Positions 45,936 to 55,425 of a stretch of 64,000 nucleotides of DNA are shown in pieces. The position numbers and the translations under genes are program-made. Origin of the DNA: Emticicia agri (GTDB lineage: Bacteria > Bacteroidota > Bacteroidia > Cytophagales > Spirosomataceae); the NCBI GenBank assembly GCA_945860265.1, contig CAMAQF010000009.1:1-64000 (forward strand), in the 5' to 3' direction. Position 1 is the stretch's first letter; each line of letters begins with the position of its first letter. The notes under the pieces are model-generated. The model did not search any database and had not been told where the DNA came from. It was given only the letters and a program-made list of their open reading frames with translations.

Positions 45936-47036
45936 TTATTCAAAAATTGAGTCCCATTTTCTAATTTGATTTTTAATATCAAAGGTCAGTGCTCTATTTT
46001 TTAGTTTTTCTTTATCAATAATCAATGTTTTGTATTGTACTTGAATCATTACTTCTGCCAAATCTTTTGGATTAAAACTATTGACACATTTTCCAATACC
46101 TTCTTGTACAAATTCTGAAATACCTCCTGAATTATACCCAACAATTGGTTTTTCGAGATAAGCAGCCTCTATCATTACTAAAGGAAATGGATCTTCTTTA
46201 GCAGTTAACACGAAACCATCGGCAATGTTAAGATAATCGTAATATTCATCAGATTTTTCACCAATTTCGATAAAATTTAGATTTTCGAGCTTAGTCCTTT
46301 GGCGAATATAATGCAAAACTCCTGTTTGTTTTACACTTCCAAGCCATGCGATATATGTATTTGAAGGTAAAAACTCAAATAAATCACAAACAGTATCATA
46401 ACCTTTACGAAGATTCATAGAACCAGACATCATCCAAATAAATGCATCAGCAGGTATATTGAGTTTTTTACGGATAGTTTCAGCAGGGATTTTTAACGTA
46501 ATTGTCTGATTATCAATGAATGAATGGAGAAGGAGTGTATTCTTATAACCCATTTCTTGCACACGTTTCTCAACGATTGACGAGCAACAAATAATTCTAT
46601 CGGCATTATCAAACTGAAACTTAAACTCATCGTAACGGATTTCGTCATAAATACTTATCAATTCATGTACGTGCAAATCGTAGGGAACGTTTAACTTTAC
46701 GGCCAATCGAGCAAATTGAGGCATCGTGAGGGTATTTAGATACCAACGGTCAGCTTTAATTTGTTTCTGAATATTGATTAATCTCTTTTCTTTGGGCGTA
46801 ATTTTGAAAATCTTATGATACACTCCTTCGTAGATTTTATCGATAAATCCATGTTTGGAAGTATTCATAAAAGTTTGGTCAGCTGTTGAGTATTTAGCAA
46901 AAAGTTCACCATTTTTGAGACTATAAATTGCCGTTTTTATCTTTCCCGAAAGATGTTTGAGCAAATACCATAACAGCATTTCCGAACCCGTTCGTCCGCC
47001 AGTTGGAGTGATAAAAAGAACTAATTTTTTACTCAT
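45936..47036 (-). CDS. family 4 glycosyltransferase
   Basis: The 366-residue GT-B enzyme begins [29 protein letters not shown]. Donor-site motifs are [16 protein letters not shown] and [31 protein letters not shown]. It shares the EDPFPLVM block with the gene two positions downstream, which suggests duplication. It starts 116 bp after the GT2 gene and ends 5 bp before the GmhA-like gene. Role: sugar addition to the cluster's polysaccharide or lipid-linked intermediate. Confidence 0.92.
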   Translation of the reverse strand: MSKKLVLFITPTGGRTGSEMLLWYLLKHLSGKIKTAIYSLKNGELFAKYSTADQTFMNTSKHGFIDKIYEGVYHKIFKITPKEKRLINIQKQIKADRWYLNTLTMPQFARLAVKLNVPYDLHVHELISIYDEIRYDEFKFQFDNADRIICCSSIVEKRVQEMGYKNTLLLHSFIDNQTITLKIPAETIRKKLNIPADAFIWMMSGSMNLRKGYDTVCDLFEFLPSNTYIAWLGSVKQTGVLHYIRQRTKLENLNFIEIGEKSDEYYDYLNIADGFVLTAKEDPFPLVMIEAAYLEKPIVGYNSGGISEFVQEGIGKCVNSFNPKDLAEVMIQVQYKTLIIDKEKLKNRALTFDIKNQIRKWDSIFE

Positions 47037-47152
47037 TTATTGACTTTGTTATTTTTTATTAGGAAAATGCTTGCTGTTTATTGGAAAATATATTTTTGGG
47101 AAACTGCTTGCTGATTCTTTTGTTAGTCCCTTTTACCTATAATCTTTAACAA

Positions 47153-48130
47153 TTAATTAATCTTATAAAAAGTTGGTTTTTTGAATAAAATATTCCAAAA
47201 ATATTTAGAGAATACTCCTATCATGTTGGCAAATTTCTTTTGGTTTTCAAGTTCGGACAATGGCTTTTTTAAATTTACTAAATTTGAAATAATTTTCATC
47301 ATGAAAAAAGTAGGAATCCAAAGCCAATAATGAAACATTAATAAGAAATAATACAAAGCTCCGAATTGTTTACGAATCCATACTAAATTTGAAAGTTGAA
47401 TTTGATGGTCAAAACGATTAAAATAAGTGTAGTTTTGAGCTTCATCATAGCGTTCGGGCTTACTTCCCCATTCTTCATGAATGATATTACAATCTTTGAA
47501 AACTAATAATTTTCCGAGTTTTCCGAGTCTATATCCCCATTCTGTATCTTCACCGTACAAGAAAAATTCTTCATCAAGTCCGCCCGTTTTTTCAAAACCT
47601 TCTCTTCTGACCATTAAAAATGCCGCCGCAATATAATCTACTTGGTCAGGATCTTGGTATTGGGTTTGACGTATAATATAATTTAGGAAATTACGAAATT
47701 TTGGAGGTACAATCCAAAAATCACGACGAAAAGTAAATGTATGATAAAATTTTCGAGGACTTAAATCGGGGAAAACTTGATAAGCTCCGCCCGCAATCGC
47801 ATCAAGGCGAGCCTCGAGTTTTATAACACATGAGTCAATTACGGGCTCATATAATTTGGTGTCTGAATTTAAAAGTAGGAGATACTTTCCTTTTGCAATA
47901 CGCATTCCAGCATTATTGGCACGAGCAAAACCCGCGTTATACTGCATTGATAACCAGATAGTTTCTGGGAAAAATGACTTTATATAAGCTTTGTCATCTG
48001 CTTTTGAGGCATTATCAACTACAATTACTTCGTAGCTTACTTGTGTAGTAAATTCTTTGATTGTATTGATACACTCAACAATCAATTCGGGCGTACGATA
48101 ATTGACAATTATAATAGAAACAGTTACCAA
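47153..48130 (-). CDS. family 2 glycosyltransferase (rhamnosyltransferase-like)
   Basis: The 325-residue protein opens with the GT2 block VSIIIVNYRTPELIVECINTI, followed by VIVVDNAS, the DxD-type LLLLNSDT and the GG-x-DEEFFLYGEDTEWGYRL acceptor block, as in WbbL-type enzymes. A hydrophobic stretch near 265-285 suggests membrane association. It is 26 bp from the aminotransferase gene on the same strand. Sugar specificity is inferred only by resemblance. Confidence 0.93.
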   Translation of the reverse strand: MVTVSIIIVNYRTPELIVECINTIKEFTTQVSYEVIVVDNASKADDKAYIKSFFPETIWLSMQYNAGFARANNAGMRIAKGKYLLLLNSDTKLYEPVIDSCVIKLEARLDAIAGGAYQVFPDLSPRKFYHTFTFRRDFWIVPPKFRNFLNYIIRQTQYQDPDQVDYIAAAFLMVRREGFEKTGGLDEEFFLYGEDTEWGYRLGKLGKLLVFKDCNIIHEEWGSKPERYDEAQNYTYFNRFDHQIQLSNLVWIRKQFGALYYFLLMFHYWLWIPTFFMMKIISNLVNLKKPLSELENQKKFANMIGVFSKYFWNILFKKPTFYKIN

Positions 48131-48155
48131 ATTATACTTAGATTAAAAGTGTTAC

Positions 48156-49235
48156 TCAAAGATTTTTGTTTATGATATTCACAATACGCTCGACATCCTC
48201 CAATGCCAAATCATAATAAAGTGGCAAAGATAATGCTCTTTGAGCAATGTTTTCCGAAATTGGGCAAGGATTATAAAAATCTAAGTATGGTAATTTGTTG
48301 AGCGATGGATAAAAATATCTTCTTGGAGTAATTTCTTGTTTTTTCAGGGCCTCAGTAACTTGTAAAAGTTTGGCTTCTGATGATAAAAGCACTGGATAAT
48401 AGGCGTAATTATACTCAAATCCTTTAATATCATTAGTTGGGCGACATAATTTTCCCCAATTCAATAAAGCATCATATTTTTCTGTAATTATTCTACGATT
48501 ATTTATAATATCGGCTACTTTTGGCAAATTACAAAGCCCCATTGCTGCATGAAATTCAGAGTTTTTTCCGTTGATCCCCATCGTGAAATAGTCATCATTT
48601 TTATGACCAAAACTACGATAAAGTTCAAGTTTTTTATTCAAATCATTATCATTAGAAATAATACAACCGCCTTCGATACTATGAAAAACTTTGGTGGCAT
48701 GAAAACTACAGGTTGTAATATCACCAAATGAAAGCACCGATTTACCTTTATAAGTAGCTCCAAATCCGTGAGCTCCATCGTAAATAACTTTTAGCTTATA
48801 TTTTTTAGCAATTGATTCAATTTTTTCAATATTACATGGGCGACCATACACGTGTGTAGCCATTATTGCCGATGTTTTTTCAGTGATTGCAGCTTCAATT
48901 AATTCGGCGTTGATATTATAGGTTTCTGCTTCAATATCTACAAAAACTGGTTGAAGGTTTTCCCACAAAATAGAAGTAGTTGTGGCACAGTAGGAGAATG
49001 GTGTAGTAATGATTTCACCGGTTAGATCTAGTGCTTTGAGTGCAATTTGTATGGCAATTGTTCCATTTCCTACAAAAAGTAAATTATCAACGTTTAAATA
49101 ATCTTTTAACTGTCCTTCAAGTTTTCTAACCAAAGGCCCATTATTAGTAAGCCACGTGTTTTCCCAAATACCCTTGATAATTTCCTGGTATTCTTCAATT
49201 GGAGGTAAAAAAGATTTTGTTACGTTTATGGCCAC
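48156..49235 (-). CDS. DegT/DnrJ/EryC1-type sugar aminotransferase
   Basis: These PLP enzymes add an amino group to a nucleotide-linked keto sugar. The 359-residue product has the family N-terminus (WLTNNGPLVRKLEGQL), the GNGTIAIQIALKAL block, DGAHGFGATYKGKS and the internal PLP-binding lysine in SFHATKVFHSIEGG. It indicates that the polysaccharide contains an amino-deoxy sugar. The needed dehydratase is not in the cluster and must be elsewhere. The next gene upstream is the Wzt-like ATPase. Confidence 0.94.
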   Translation of the reverse strand: MAINVTKSFLPPIEEYQEIIKGIWENTWLTNNGPLVRKLEGQLKDYLNVDNLLFVGNGTIAIQIALKALDLTGEIITTPFSYCATTTSILWENLQPVFVDIEAETYNINAELIEAAITEKTSAIMATHVYGRPCNIEKIESIAKKYKLKVIYDGAHGFGATYKGKSVLSFGDITTCSFHATKVFHSIEGGCIISNDNDLNKKLELYRSFGHKNDDYFTMGINGKNSEFHAAMGLCNLPKVADIINNRRIITEKYDALLNWGKLCRPTNDIKGFEYNYAYYPVLLSSEAKLLQVTEALKKQEITPRRYFYPSLNKLPYLDFYNPCPISENIAQRALSLPLYYDLALEDVERIVNIINKNL

Positions 49236-49310
49236 TTTGTTTTTTATAAAAAAATATTACAATGGTGCAGGAATCCTTTAAGATGTATAACATTTAATAT
49301 TTCTACAATA

Positions 49311-50555
49311 CTAAATCAGTCCATCTACTTTCCAAGTTTTCACTGAAATATTGATTGGACGTACCGCTCCTGGCCATTTTCCGTACCAGTTTGTGCCTTC
49401 TCGCCAGTCGGCTACATCGAAACTTATGGCGTCCTCCATAAAATAAATGGGGTCGGCAGTATCTTTTACAATCATTGCCGAAATATAATATGAACCATCA
49501 TTCAAGAAGTTTGCAGGAATTTCGAGTATTCCAGTAATTAATCCTTTCGAAAAAGTTTTGGCTTGACTACCAACATTAAAAACACATTCTCCCGTCATAT
49601 TATATAAAAATATACTCAAGTTAAGATGTGCTGATTCTAGCATATTCCAAAACTCAATATTTATTTTCATTGGTGTTCGAACATCAATATTTTTACTACC
49701 ATTTACAAATTCGGGTATAACTTCAATATTTTTAATTCTAACTTGGTCGTTGCCTGGAGCATTGTCGGGGGTTTCCCAGTTTTGTTGCAGTTGAAATTTT
49801 GAAATACTTGTCATGTAATCGTGTAGTACTTCGCCAACTTCGCCATATTTTACTAAATTCCCTTTTTGCAAAAATGCTGCTTTATTGCAAAGGCCTTGAA
49901 TGGCAGTTGAATTGTGACTGACAAATAAAATTGTTCGTCCGCTACTCGAAACGTCTTTCATTTTGCCGAGGCATTTTTTCTGAAATTCAGAATCACCAAC
50001 GGCCAGAACTTCATCTACGATTAAGATTTCAGGTTCGAGATGAGCTGCAATAGCGAATCCCAAACGAACATACATTCCTGATGAGTAGCGTTTTACAGGT
50101 GTGTCCAAAAACTTTTCAATACCTGCAAAACTTACTATTTCGTCGAATTGGCGTTTAATTTCTTGTTGCTTCATTCCCAAAATCGCACCATTCAAAAAAA
50201 TGTTTTCTCGACCTGTAAGGTCGGGGTGAAAACCAGTTCCAACTTCGAGTAAACTTGCCATTCGACCGTTTACTTTCACTTGTCCATTTGTTGGTTCAGT
50301 AATTCTACTTAAAATTTTAAGCAAAGTTGATTTTCCAGCACCATTTGAGCCAACGATTCCGATACGGTCGCCTTGTTCTATATCGAAACTTACATTTTGT
50401 AAAGCCCAAAAAACTTCTTTTATTTCTTCTTCGTCTTTTGAAGTAAAAAGTTCACCCAAAAATCCAGAAATACTTTCTTTTAAATTTTGGAATTTCTTCT
50501 TTTTATGATTCAGAATATACTTTTTTGAAATATTTTCAATCGAAATTGCTTTCAT
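49311..50555 (-). CDS. wzt: polysaccharide ABC exporter ATPase with carbohydrate-binding C-terminus
   Basis: Wzt powers export of a lipid-linked polysaccharide through Wzm. The 414-residue protein has Walker A GSNGAGKST, signature YSSGMYVRLGFAIA and Walker B EILIVDEVLAVGD in the first 240 residues. The C-terminal 160 residues are beta-rich (INIEFWNMLESAHLNLSIFLYN), as in the Wzt_C domain that recognises the non-reducing end of the glycan. Between it and wzm is a terminator-like hairpin that may lower its expression. Confidence 0.95.
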   Translation of the reverse strand: MKAISIENISKKYILNHKKKKFQNLKESISGFLGELFTSKDEEEIKEVFWALQNVSFDIEQGDRIGIVGSNGAGKSTLLKILSRITEPTNGQVKVNGRMASLLEVGTGFHPDLTGRENIFLNGAILGMKQQEIKRQFDEIVSFAGIEKFLDTPVKRYSSGMYVRLGFAIAAHLEPEILIVDEVLAVGDSEFQKKCLGKMKDVSSSGRTILFVSHNSTAIQGLCNKAAFLQKGNLVKYGEVGEVLHDYMTSISKFQLQQNWETPDNAPGNDQVRIKNIEVIPEFVNGSKNIDVRTPMKINIEFWNMLESAHLNLSIFLYNMTGECVFNVGSQAKTFSKGLITGILEIPANFLNDGSYYISAMIVKDTADPIYFMEDAISFDVADWREGTNWYGKWPGAVRPINISVKTWKVDGLI

Positions 50556-50563
50556 TATTTTTT

Positions 50564-50591
50564 AAAAAGCCAATAGCATTTCGCTATTAGC
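50564..50591 (-). terminator. internal terminator-like hairpin between wzm and wzt
   Basis: On the minus strand GCTAATAGC (50591 to 50583) pairs with GCTATTGGC (50577 to 50569), 9 bp with one wobble and a 5-base loop, followed by five T residues. It sits inside a same-strand gene run, so it may attenuate rather than end transcription. Confidence 0.5.
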
Positions 50592-50607
50592 ATGAAAATC
50601 TAAGAAT

Positions 50608-50635
50608 AACAGCTAACAGCTGAATGCTAAAAGCT
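50608..50635. repeat. exact heptad tract at the wzm stop codon
   Basis: Four consecutive 7-base units AACAGCT, AACAGCT, GAATGCT and AAAAGCT end 3 bp from the wzm stop codon (50639-50641). Confidence 0.6.
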
Positions 50636-50638
50636 AAT

Positions 50639-51469
50639 TTAGAGGTGGTCAACGAATGAATTTTCATTTTTACGAAAAAACCATATTGAAAATAGCACCG
50701 ATATTATTACAAAAATGAGCAATGAAATAAAACTGGGCCAGTTAAATTTGGCGAAATCTCCCAGCAAACACCATCGCATGCCATCAATTGCACCAGCTAC
50801 TGGGTTGAGGTTATAAATTGGATACCACCATTCGTTTTTAACTCTTTCGCTTGAGTAGGCAACTGGTGAAATAAAATATCCAAATTGAACCACAAATGGG
50901 ATAATTTGAGCAATATCTCTGTACTTAACGTTTAAAACTGACGCAAAAAGTCCCGAACCAAATGCGGCTAAATAAGCCAAAATCAAAAAGATTGGTGCAA
51001 GTAAAATTTGCCAACTAGGAAAAAATTGATAGTATATACAAAAGACAAAGAAGATTAAAAAAGCGATTATTGCATCAAGTAAACCCACTAAAAGTGAACT
51101 AAAAGGAATGATGATTCGTGGGAAGTAAACCTTTGAAACCAAGTTTCCATTTCCAACAATACTATTACTGATCTGAGAAAGTGATTGTGAGAAAAACAGC
51201 CAAATGATTACTCCTGGGATAACAACAAGCATATAAGGTATACTTGAATCCTGATCCAGTTTTGCGATTTTGCCAAATGCAAAAACCATTACCAATGCTG
51301 TCATTAATGGTCTAATAACCCCCCATGCTACACCCAAAACAGTTTGTTTGTAACGAACCATCACATCTCTTTTTCCGATAATCCAAAATAATTCTCTTTG
51401 TCGCCAAACTTCTCTCCAATAATTCAATGCAGATTTTCCTGCTTTGATTACTACTTCGTTTCTTTCCAT
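50639..51469 (-). CDS. wzm: polysaccharide ABC exporter permease
   Basis: Wzm is the membrane channel of the ABC-2 type polysaccharide exporter. The 276-residue protein has six predicted membrane segments and the family N-terminus (WREVWRQRELFWIIGKRDVMVRYKQTVLGVAWGVIRPL). It pairs with the Wzt-like ATPase downstream. The upstream neighbour is the Wzz-like protein, with a 162-bp gap that may hold an internal promoter. Confidence 0.95.
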   Translation of the reverse strand: MERNEVVIKAGKSALNYWREVWRQRELFWIIGKRDVMVRYKQTVLGVAWGVIRPLMTALVMVFAFGKIAKLDQDSSIPYMLVVIPGVIIWLFFSQSLSQISNSIVGNGNLVSKVYFPRIIIPFSSLLVGLLDAIIAFLIFFVFCIYYQFFPSWQILLAPIFLILAYLAAFGSGLFASVLNVKYRDIAQIIPFVVQFGYFISPVAYSSERVKNEWWYPIYNLNPVAGAIDGMRWCLLGDFAKFNWPSFISLLIFVIISVLFSIWFFRKNENSFVDHL

Positions 51470-51631
51470 TTATTTAAAACCTTCCAAATAGAAGGAAAAA
51501 AATTTGTTTTAAATTCTATCCAACCAACTTAAATACTAAGGCAAAAGACACGAGATTCGGGCCAAAAGATAAAATGCGAGCTATTAATAAGTTACGTTGT
51601 TTCATTATGTAAATAAATATTGTCTAACTAC

Positions 51632-52726
51632 TTAACTCATCAATTCTTGATAAGACTTCCTTAAAATAATAAAAATTAAACAAATAAAGAAACCTATAAA
51701 AGCTCCTGTTTGCGTATTTCCACCAACAGTATAAGTTCGTTGCAAGAGAGGAAGTCGTACAGGCTGTAATACTGTAAAAAGTGGCGTCACATTGATTAAT
51801 TGCATTTTTAACTGTTCAACGGCTGCTAACTGCTGAAAATATTGATTTGAAACGTAATTATTACTTCGGTTTAACTGCATAGTTCTCATTGGAGCAGTCG
51901 GGTCAATTGCATTCTGATTCTGGAACTGAGTATTGGCCAATTGGCGGTCTGTTGAACTTAGTTTTGCTTCTAATTCACGCAGACGACGCATCTGTATGTC
52001 GTAAATTTCTCGTGTTTTTTGAGTTCGAACTTCTATGTAAAACTCTTTTAAAGTTTTTAAAAGAGTTTCTAACCAAACTTGAGTCAAATATTCACTGTTC
52101 GTAGTTGCTGATAGTACCATTATTGAACCCATTTTGTCTAAAGGTTGAAGTGCTGTTTGGGCTTCAAGTTTTTTATAAATGGTTGTCAAAAAAATATTTT
52201 CCTTTTTCGTAAAATTATTGACTTGTTTTTTAGACTGAAATTGGTATTTAATTGCTTTATAATTAGGTTCATTTAGCCAATCTCCTCCCCATTCTTTTTT
52301 CGCAATATCACTGCTGTCTTTATAAAAATTTATAAAAAGAGTTTTCTTGCCACCTATCAAAACTTCTTGCATTAAAGCTTTTTCATAAAGTGCTTTTGAA
52401 GAAATAAATAGACCCAAGTTTCCTCCACTAAACAAATCATTAGAAGTAGTACCCATACCTATACCAAAAGCTCCTGCAAGACCACCAAAGCCTCCCATTG
52501 GCATTTGTTGGCTACCACCAGCTTCTAAATTAAACTGAATTTCACCACTGTAATCTGTGTCTTTTAATTCCTTAACATCAAGTAGGATACTAATGAGCGT
52601 ACCAAGGGAAATACTTATTAAAAGTAGTCTCCATTGGTTGCTAATTAGTTTGAATACACCAATAACTTTCTTGATAAAATCTTTGGTGTTTATTTGCTCT
52701 TCTTGTATGGTTTGATAATCTGCCAT
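51632..52726 (-). CDS. Wzz-like chain-length/polysaccharide co-polymerase protein
   Basis: The 364-residue inner-membrane protein has a cytoplasmic N-terminus, a first membrane segment (WRLLLISISLGTLISILL), a periplasmic domain of about 270 residues with heptad-like helices (YDIQMRRLRELEAKLSSTDRQLANTQ) and a second membrane segment near the end (GAFIGFFICLIFIIL) preceded by a proline-rich block LQPVRLPLLQRTY. This is the Wzz layout without a fused tyrosine kinase. It lies 38 bp after the Wza-like gene and likely controls chain length or links the outer-membrane exporter to the inner machinery. Confidence 0.88.
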   Translation of the reverse strand: MADYQTIQEEQINTKDFIKKVIGVFKLISNQWRLLLISISLGTLISILLDVKELKDTDYSGEIQFNLEAGGSQQMPMGGFGGLAGAFGIGMGTTSNDLFSGGNLGLFISSKALYEKALMQEVLIGGKKTLFINFYKDSSDIAKKEWGGDWLNEPNYKAIKYQFQSKKQVNNFTKKENIFLTTIYKKLEAQTALQPLDKMGSIMVLSATTNSEYLTQVWLETLLKTLKEFYIEVRTQKTREIYDIQMRRLRELEAKLSSTDRQLANTQFQNQNAIDPTAPMRTMQLNRSNNYVSNQYFQQLAAVEQLKMQLINVTPLFTVLQPVRLPLLQRTYTVGGNTQTGAFIGFFICLIFIILRKSYQELMS

Positions 52727-52764
52727 TTGGATTTTTTAAAATTTTAAATTACTAAAACTTTCAA

Positions 52765-55245
52765 TTATTTACTTAATTGAAAAATGGCTAGTACACTCAA
52801 AAACGCTGTCATTGTACCTGCAATAGTTGCAAATAAACCTTGTACTTGAGCAATTTGTTGTTGAGCTGTAACTGTTTTTTGTGGAATAATTATCTCAGAA
52901 CCTGGAGCGACCGTTGGATAAATATTTACAAATAAAACTCTACGAGTTCTATCTACCGAGCCGTTTGCATATAAAATATATGATTTGTTTTTCAATGATC
53001 TTTTTGTAAATCCACCGGCATTTGATATGTAATTAATGAAGCTTTTTTCATTTAAATATTTTATCGTTGTCGGATAAAGTACTTCGCCTTGTACACGTAC
53101 GGTTTCTAGTCTTTTAGGTATTCTAATAATGTCCCCATCTTGCAAAATCATATCCTCATCTGAGCCCGGATTTTGCATGATTTTAGTCAGATTTATCCCA
53201 ATTGAAGAAATTGTTGTCGCGTTTATATCCTCTACTTCAACCGCCTGATTATCCTTGATACTATTCGAAATTTCGGTTATCGCTTTTCTTCGTTGTGTAA
53301 GCTCAATTTCGCTTAACTGAATTTGTCTAACCAATGTTGCTCCTTCTAAATAAGCCTGTGGACTTAAACCTCCAGAACGCTCAATTAAATCAGAAATCTT
53401 TTCGGTTTTACTTTTTATACCATAAGTTGCTGGAAAAATAACTTCTCCTTGAATTTCAACAAAAGTTTGCTCAATATAATTAGGTGAACGACGAATAAAG
53501 ATTTCGTCGAAAGGATACAAAACAAACTTATTTGCTGTTAAATCAACTTTAAGGTCTGAATTTATACTAAATGTGTATGTATCAGAAATTTGAGCGTTTG
53601 TAGCAGTTGGGTCAACATTTCTTTTGCGACGGACAACTTCTACTCTCGACAATGATGCCGACTCAGACAAACCACCAATTTTTACTAATACATCTTCAAT
53701 AGTCATATTTCTTAAAAACGGAATTTCGATTCCATCAACACCTGCAGGGTTATTTACTGCACCTTGGATTCTTATGTAAGCAGGTTCTGTTAAGTCGAAT
53801 ATTGATGGAATTGTAATCAAATCTTCACGTTTTAAAACTACATCAGCAGCTTTTCCGCTAATGATATCTTCGTAGTTAACAGCAATATTCTCAACAATCA
53901 TATTTTCACGAGTTCTGATGATTGATATTCTACCAATCAATGCTTCACCTTTGAGACCTTCGGCAGATTTGATAAGTTGTGTAAGTGTTGGACTCGTTTC
54001 TAATGAATATTCACCAGGACGGAAAATTGCACCATTTATGGCAACCATATTTTCAAAACGTTCTAAAACACGCTCAATCACTATCGAGTCGCCAGATTGC
54101 ATTTTAAATGTTGCGAAATCAGCTTCCATCACATCCAAAAGTTTTCTTTCTCGAGCCGTATTACGATATACTTTTAAGCGATGATGATAAGCATAAGGTG
54201 AAAATCCCCCCGCATATTCAATGACTTTATTGAGTTTTTCGTCTTCTAAAAGTTCAAATAAACCTTCTCTTTTTGTATTTCCTTTTACTGCAACTCTGGA
54301 AGAATAAGGTAATACTTGAATAATATCTTGATCTTGTAAAATAATGTTATTCTTTGTAAAACCATTCATCAGCAAGTCATAAATATCAAATGTTGATACT
54401 ATTCTATTATTTCTAATAATGTTAATTTTTCTGTATGTTCCAACTTCATTCGGCCCGCCACAGGCATACAAAGCATTTTGTATTGAAGATAATGAGGAAA
54501 GTGTATAGGTTCCAGGAGCGATAACCTCACCGGTAACAGTAACTTTAATGCTTCTTATGTTTCCCAACGATACATTCATAAAAGTAGTGGCAGGAAAACC
54601 AGAAAAAGAGTTTAAACCAATATAAATCTTTGACAAACTTCTTTTTATTTTTTCTCTAGCCTGTTCTATTGTCGAACCTGCTAAATATACTAAACCAACT
54701 TTCTCTAGGTTAATATATCCATCAGCAGAAATTATTGGTTTAAAAAATGTCTGCGAATATCCATATACATCAATAAGTAACTGGTCATTAGGGCCCAAAA
54801 CATAGTTGCTAGGTGTAGCAATATTACTTGCCGGAGTTGGGTCAAATTTTACTGTATTAAAAAGGTTGTAACCAAAAATTCTTCTTCTCAAAGTTACTTT
54901 TGCAGCATCCTGATTAGCTTCCTCTTCACGAATAATTCGTAATGAATCTTCTTTATTGATTAATCTTTGATCATTAGGTGCTCCTTGAACATTTCTTACA
55001 GCATTAGGGTCATTATTATTTAAAACCCTGTTTTTAGCAGGAAGTGGCATATTTGCCGCTCCTTGATTTGCATTCCCATTATTTACAGGGACAACAGTTG
55101 GGATATTTGTTGGAAGATTGGCTGGAATAGCTGTTGGTCCAGTGGGTGTAGCTACTGGATTTTGTCCAAATGTTTTGCTGAAAATCAGTATAAAAAGCGT
55201 AAATTTGAAAAAAAATTGTGAAAAACTAATCTTGTTTAATTTCAT
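52765..55245 (-). CDS. SLBB-domain outer-membrane polysaccharide exporter (Wza-like)
   Basis: Wza-type proteins form the outer-membrane pore for polysaccharide. From the ATG at 55245 the product is 826 residues with a signal peptide ([14 protein letters not shown]). A Pro/Asn-rich segment follows, then the polysaccharide export domain ([17 protein letters not shown]) and several SLBB repeats ([58 protein letters not shown]). A hydrophobic stretch ([16 protein letters not shown]) ends the protein. The longer frame starts in a poorly coded region overlapping the divergent gene. It is the first gene of the cluster. Confidence 0.93.
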   Translation of the reverse strand: MKLNKISFSQFFFKFTLFILIFSKTFGQNPVATPTGPTAIPANLPTNIPTVVPVNNGNANQGAANMPLPAKNRVLNNNDPNAVRNVQGAPNDQRLINKEDSLRIIREEEANQDAAKVTLRRRIFGYNLFNTVKFDPTPASNIATPSNYVLGPNDQLLIDVYGYSQTFFKPIISADGYINLEKVGLVYLAGSTIEQAREKIKRSLSKIYIGLNSFSGFPATTFMNVSLGNIRSIKVTVTGEVIAPGTYTLSSLSSIQNALYACGGPNEVGTYRKINIIRNNRIVSTFDIYDLLMNGFTKNNIILQDQDIIQVLPYSSRVAVKGNTKREGLFELLEDEKLNKVIEYAGGFSPYAYHHRLKVYRNTARERKLLDVMEADFATFKMQSGDSIVIERVLERFENMVAINGAIFRPGEYSLETSPTLTQLIKSAEGLKGEALIGRISIIRTRENMIVENIAVNYEDIISGKAADVVLKREDLITIPSIFDLTEPAYIRIQGAVNNPAGVDGIEIPFLRNMTIEDVLVKIGGLSESASLSRVEVVRRKRNVDPTATNAQISDTYTFSINSDLKVDLTANKFVLYPFDEIFIRRSPNYIEQTFVEIQGEVIFPATYGIKSKTEKISDLIERSGGLSPQAYLEGATLVRQIQLSEIELTQRRKAITEISNSIKDNQAVEVEDINATTISSIGINLTKIMQNPGSDEDMILQDGDIIRIPKRLETVRVQGEVLYPTTIKYLNEKSFINYISNAGGFTKRSLKNKSYILYANGSVDRTRRVLFVNIYPTVAPGSEIIIPQKTVTAQQQIAQVQGLFATIAGTMTAFLSVLAIFQLSK

Positions 55246-55425
55246 ATCATTAACGTTATTTGTCAAATACATTTCTCTTTTGTTCTTTTGTCTAACACAA
55301 ATGTTATGCAAAGTAACACAAGATTTTTTATTTTTTTGCTGTTTCATATTAAGTATGTATTAAAAAGAACTTTGAAACGCAAAGTAAATAATAAAACCCC
55401 AAACTACAAAAAAAAGTCTAAAAAA

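Noticed and set aside
55288-55425. N-terminal extension of topoisomerase IV subunit B
   Set aside because: It would cover the divergent promoter region and adds residues absent from the family; [17 protein letters not shown] is the expected start.
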